64,000 bases of DNA from Sporosarcina limicola (lineage in GTDB: Bacteria; Bacillota; Bacilli; Bacillales_A; Planococcaceae), in NCBI RefSeq assembly GCF_014873855.1, contig NZ_JADBEL010000015.1, forward strand, positions 1 through 64,000, in the 5' to 3' direction. The stretch's first letter is position 1, and every line of letters begins with the position of its first letter. The position numbers and the translations under genes were made by a program. The notes beneath the pieces were generated by a model. It was not told the origin of the DNA. It did not search any database and saw only the letters and a list, made by a program, of their open reading frames with translations. Below are positions 62,089-64,000 of this stretch, one piece after another.

Positions 62089-63999
62089 CTACAATTTAAC
62101 AGTTCCTTCATGATCCCTAAATCCATTTTCCTTTTTGATATCTGCTAACAGGCGTCCATACATTGCTCTCGAACTTGCATCTTTCGTCCGTATTGTGAAC
62201 ATATCCGAACTCCCTACAATAATAAGTAGCTCTCGCGCACGTGACAACGCAACATTTAGACGTCTATAGTCCTTCGCAAAGCCAATGTCGCCGCCCTTGT
62301 CCTGGTGATTCCGCACGAAACTCAAAATAATAACGTCCATTTCCATCCCTTGAAACTTGTCCACTGACCCCGTCCTACAATGCAAATGTTGTGGCATCAA
62401 ATCCTGCTGAATCAATCGGTCAATCCGCTTCACTTGTTCACCGTAAAAACTAATTACACCGACACTCTTTTTAGCGTCGGGAACTAGCCTTCCATCCCTT
62501 TTCGCCTGTTCAGTAGCCCCCTCTAAATCCAGTAGGAGATTTTGAATCATCGTCAACTCCGCTTGATTAAAACGACTTGTTCCGCCTTTTACTTTGTCCT
62601 CGAAATAATCCAGTTCGTTCGGCATATCGAACCAGAGAAGATGATTATTTCTTTGCACATAACGAGATTCAATCAAGTGATCACGTGCAGCATCAGAATC
62701 CGTTAGCCCACATTGGAGACCATTTTCATAAAAAGGCGTAATCGTTTCCATGATACTTTCATGCATACGGTACTGAATGCCAAGCATCGTCTTATTTTGC
62801 TTTGGTAATGTTCTGAAAAGACGTTCAAATAATGACTCTTTCAACAGCTTTTTCAGTTCATTCTTTTCTTCCTGACTATCGATTTCATCGAGAAACTCCT
62901 CAATTGTTTCTTGACCTACAAGCGGTGGTAACTGATGATGATCACCAACTAAAATAATCTTTTTCCCTTTTAACATAGGTAGTAGTAGTTCAGGCGGTGT
63001 CGCTTTTGAAACCTCATCGATAATGACCACATCGAATGTAGGATACTCCTCCATGAAGTCACGCCTTGCAGACGCAACACATGTTGTTCCGATAACATTC
63101 GCATGTCGGACATACAGCTTTCGAATTTCATCGAGATCATAGGCATTTGCTTCTGTAAGTAGTGACAACCACTCTTGCTGAAGGCTATGCGTGATGGGCA
63201 ATCGCTTTTTATCCTTTTTCAGCACCTTCACATTTTCTGACAGCGCATCGAAAGTAGAAAGTGCTTGGTGACGCTGAACATCAAGATTCTGTTCCAAAAT
63301 CTCTGCTAAAACCTCCACTTGCTTTTCTCGTTCACCAATTCCAACATGCACTAATTCAATATCCTTGTTGAGTAACTGAAGCGCTTCTGTATTTTTCATC
63401 ATGAGGTTCATCGTGTCTTCAGCATCGTTCTTTTTATTCTCTAGCTCATATGCATATTGTTTAAGTGATGCTTGCGTTTTTTGGTAAGTGACATGGATTT
63501 CTTCTTTTTCAGCCAACTCTTCTTTCACTATGCTAATTGTTGCATTCTCATCAACAGTACCAAGTCGTTTCACAAGTCTAGAACTCGTTTGCTGGAGGTC
63601 GTTAAGCTGGCCTTCATGACCTTCAGTATCTTGATGCAAGCGTTTTTTATCTCGCTCTATTTCCGAAATGGATTGATTCGCAAACTCTATAATTTCTGCC
63701 CTAATGATTGCAAACAGCTTTTTCGAGTCCAGCATCAGCTGATTTAGCTTATCCAAGTTTGCTTCCTGTGCTTTCGCATGATTCCTCCTTTCTTGTAACA
63801 TGTCCAAAGCAGTGGCAATCTTTTGAAGGTAATCATATTTTTGAGCAGAATAGTTCCGCGTATCAAGAACACGCTTCGTTGACGGTTCAATTAAAAAACG
63901 CGCTACACGATCAATAAGTCCATTAATGTCAATCACAGACGTGTATTTTTGATTTACACTTCGCTTCACTGTCTGTTTAATATATCCATGGTCCGCCAA
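62089..63999 (-). CDS. Superfamily 1 helicase (UPF1/DNA2-like), partial
   Basis: C-terminal 636 residues of a gene whose 5' end lies beyond the window. A long coiled coil (about residues 60-250 of the visible part; EIERDKKRLHQDTEGHEGQL) precedes the second part of the ATPase core. Motifs seen: FDVVIIDEVSKATPPELLLP (motif II), LVGDHHQLPPLV (III), LGIQYRMHESIM (IV), VDKFQGMEMDVIILSFVRN (V) and RRLNVALSRARELLIIVG (VI). Walker A must lie upstream. The coiled coil inserted between helicase motifs Ia and II is typical of bacterial UPF1-like proteins. Substrate (DNA or RNA) unknown. Confidence 0.88.
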   Translation of the reverse strand: MADHGYIKQTVKRSVNQKYTSVIDINGLIDRVARFLIEPSTKRVLDTRNYSAQKYDYLQKIATALDMLQERRNHAKAQEANLDKLNQLMLDSKKLFAIIRAEIIEFANQSISEIERDKKRLHQDTEGHEGQLNDLQQTSSRLVKRLGTVDENATISIVKEELAEKEEIHVTYQKTQASLKQYAYELENKKNDAEDTMNLMMKNTEALQLLNKDIELVHVGIGEREKQVEVLAEILEQNLDVQRHQALSTFDALSENVKVLKKDKKRLPITHSLQQEWLSLLTEANAYDLDEIRKLYVRHANVIGTTCVASARRDFMEEYPTFDVVIIDEVSKATPPELLLPMLKGKKIILVGDHHQLPPLVGQETIEEFLDEIDSQEEKNELKKLLKESLFERLFRTLPKQNKTMLGIQYRMHESIMETITPFYENGLQCGLTDSDAARDHLIESRYVQRNNHLLWFDMPNELDYFEDKVKGGTSRFNQAELTMIQNLLLDLEGATEQAKRDGRLVPDAKKSVGVISFYGEQVKRIDRLIQQDLMPQHLHCRTGSVDKFQGMEMDVIILSFVRNHQDKGGDIGFAKDYRRLNVALSRARELLIIVGSSDMFTIRTKDASSRAMYGRLLADIKKENGFRDHEGTVKL

Positions 64000-64000
64000 T

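Overview
The window looks like a chromosome segment of a low-GC Gram-positive bacterium of the order Bacillales, most likely in or near the Sporosarcina/Planococcaceae group. This rests on protein families (two YitT-type membrane proteins, bacterial NOS, YtpB-type terpene synthase, YunC, HelD, SLH-domain surface protein, YfhD-like peptide), strong AGGAGG-type ribosome binding sites, lipobox lipoproteins and frequent TTG/GTG starts. No rRNA operon or intact tRNA gene is present, and the taxon is an inference.

Layout. 1-8.1 kb: branched-chain aminotransferase, CorA Mg transporter, and a four-gene unit of response regulator, sensor kinase, ABC ATPase and FtsX-type permease. 8.2-12.8 kb: complete branched-chain amino acid ABC importer (livF-G-M-H plus binding lipoprotein, with a hairpin terminator between the binding protein and the permeases). 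13.1-20.9 kb: small YfhD-like protein, chemoreceptor, HelD helicase, and a GNAT plus enolase-superfamily epimerase pair with a divergent regulator. 21-31.9 kb: NhaC antiporter, YitT protein, SLC13 carrier, second chemoreceptor, truncated K+ transporter, secreted beta-propeller protein and PerR-boxed catalase.

32-44.2 kb is an accessory, decayed and AT-rich zone. It holds pieces of a histidine kinase, a SUKH-like protein, an SgrR-like binding protein, an iron-type permease and a Yip1 protein, several small palindromic repeats, a tRNA 3' end and a duplicated 3' end of a mutS-like gene. Inside it sits one intact, well organised unit: two nearly identical 41-residue precursor peptides with a class III lanthipeptide leader motif (LLDLQ), a three-domain LanKC synthetase and an ABC exporter (38.3-43.1 kb). 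This is the most likely undescribed system in the window.

44.2-64 kb returns to ordinary chromosome: MutS-family ATPase, nitric oxide synthase oxygenase, pyridoxamine-phosphate-oxidase-like stress protein, YtpB, a TRAP dicarboxylate transporter with two binding lipoproteins and its own CitS/DcuS-type two-component system, a second YitT, YunC, an NAD salvage operon (NrtR-like Nudix regulator, nicotinamidase, nicotinate phosphoribosyltransferase, nicotinate-nucleotide adenylyltransferase) with palindromic operator candidates, an unrecognised 250-residue protein and a superfamily 1 helicase cut by the window edge.

Functionally, the Liv importer and the aminotransferase bring in and transaminate Leu/Ile/Val. 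The TRAP unit imports C4-dicarboxylate-like acids under its own sensor. The NAD operon recycles nicotinamide. The lanthipeptide unit makes and exports a modified peptide but carries no recognisable dedicated protease, regulator or immunity gene.
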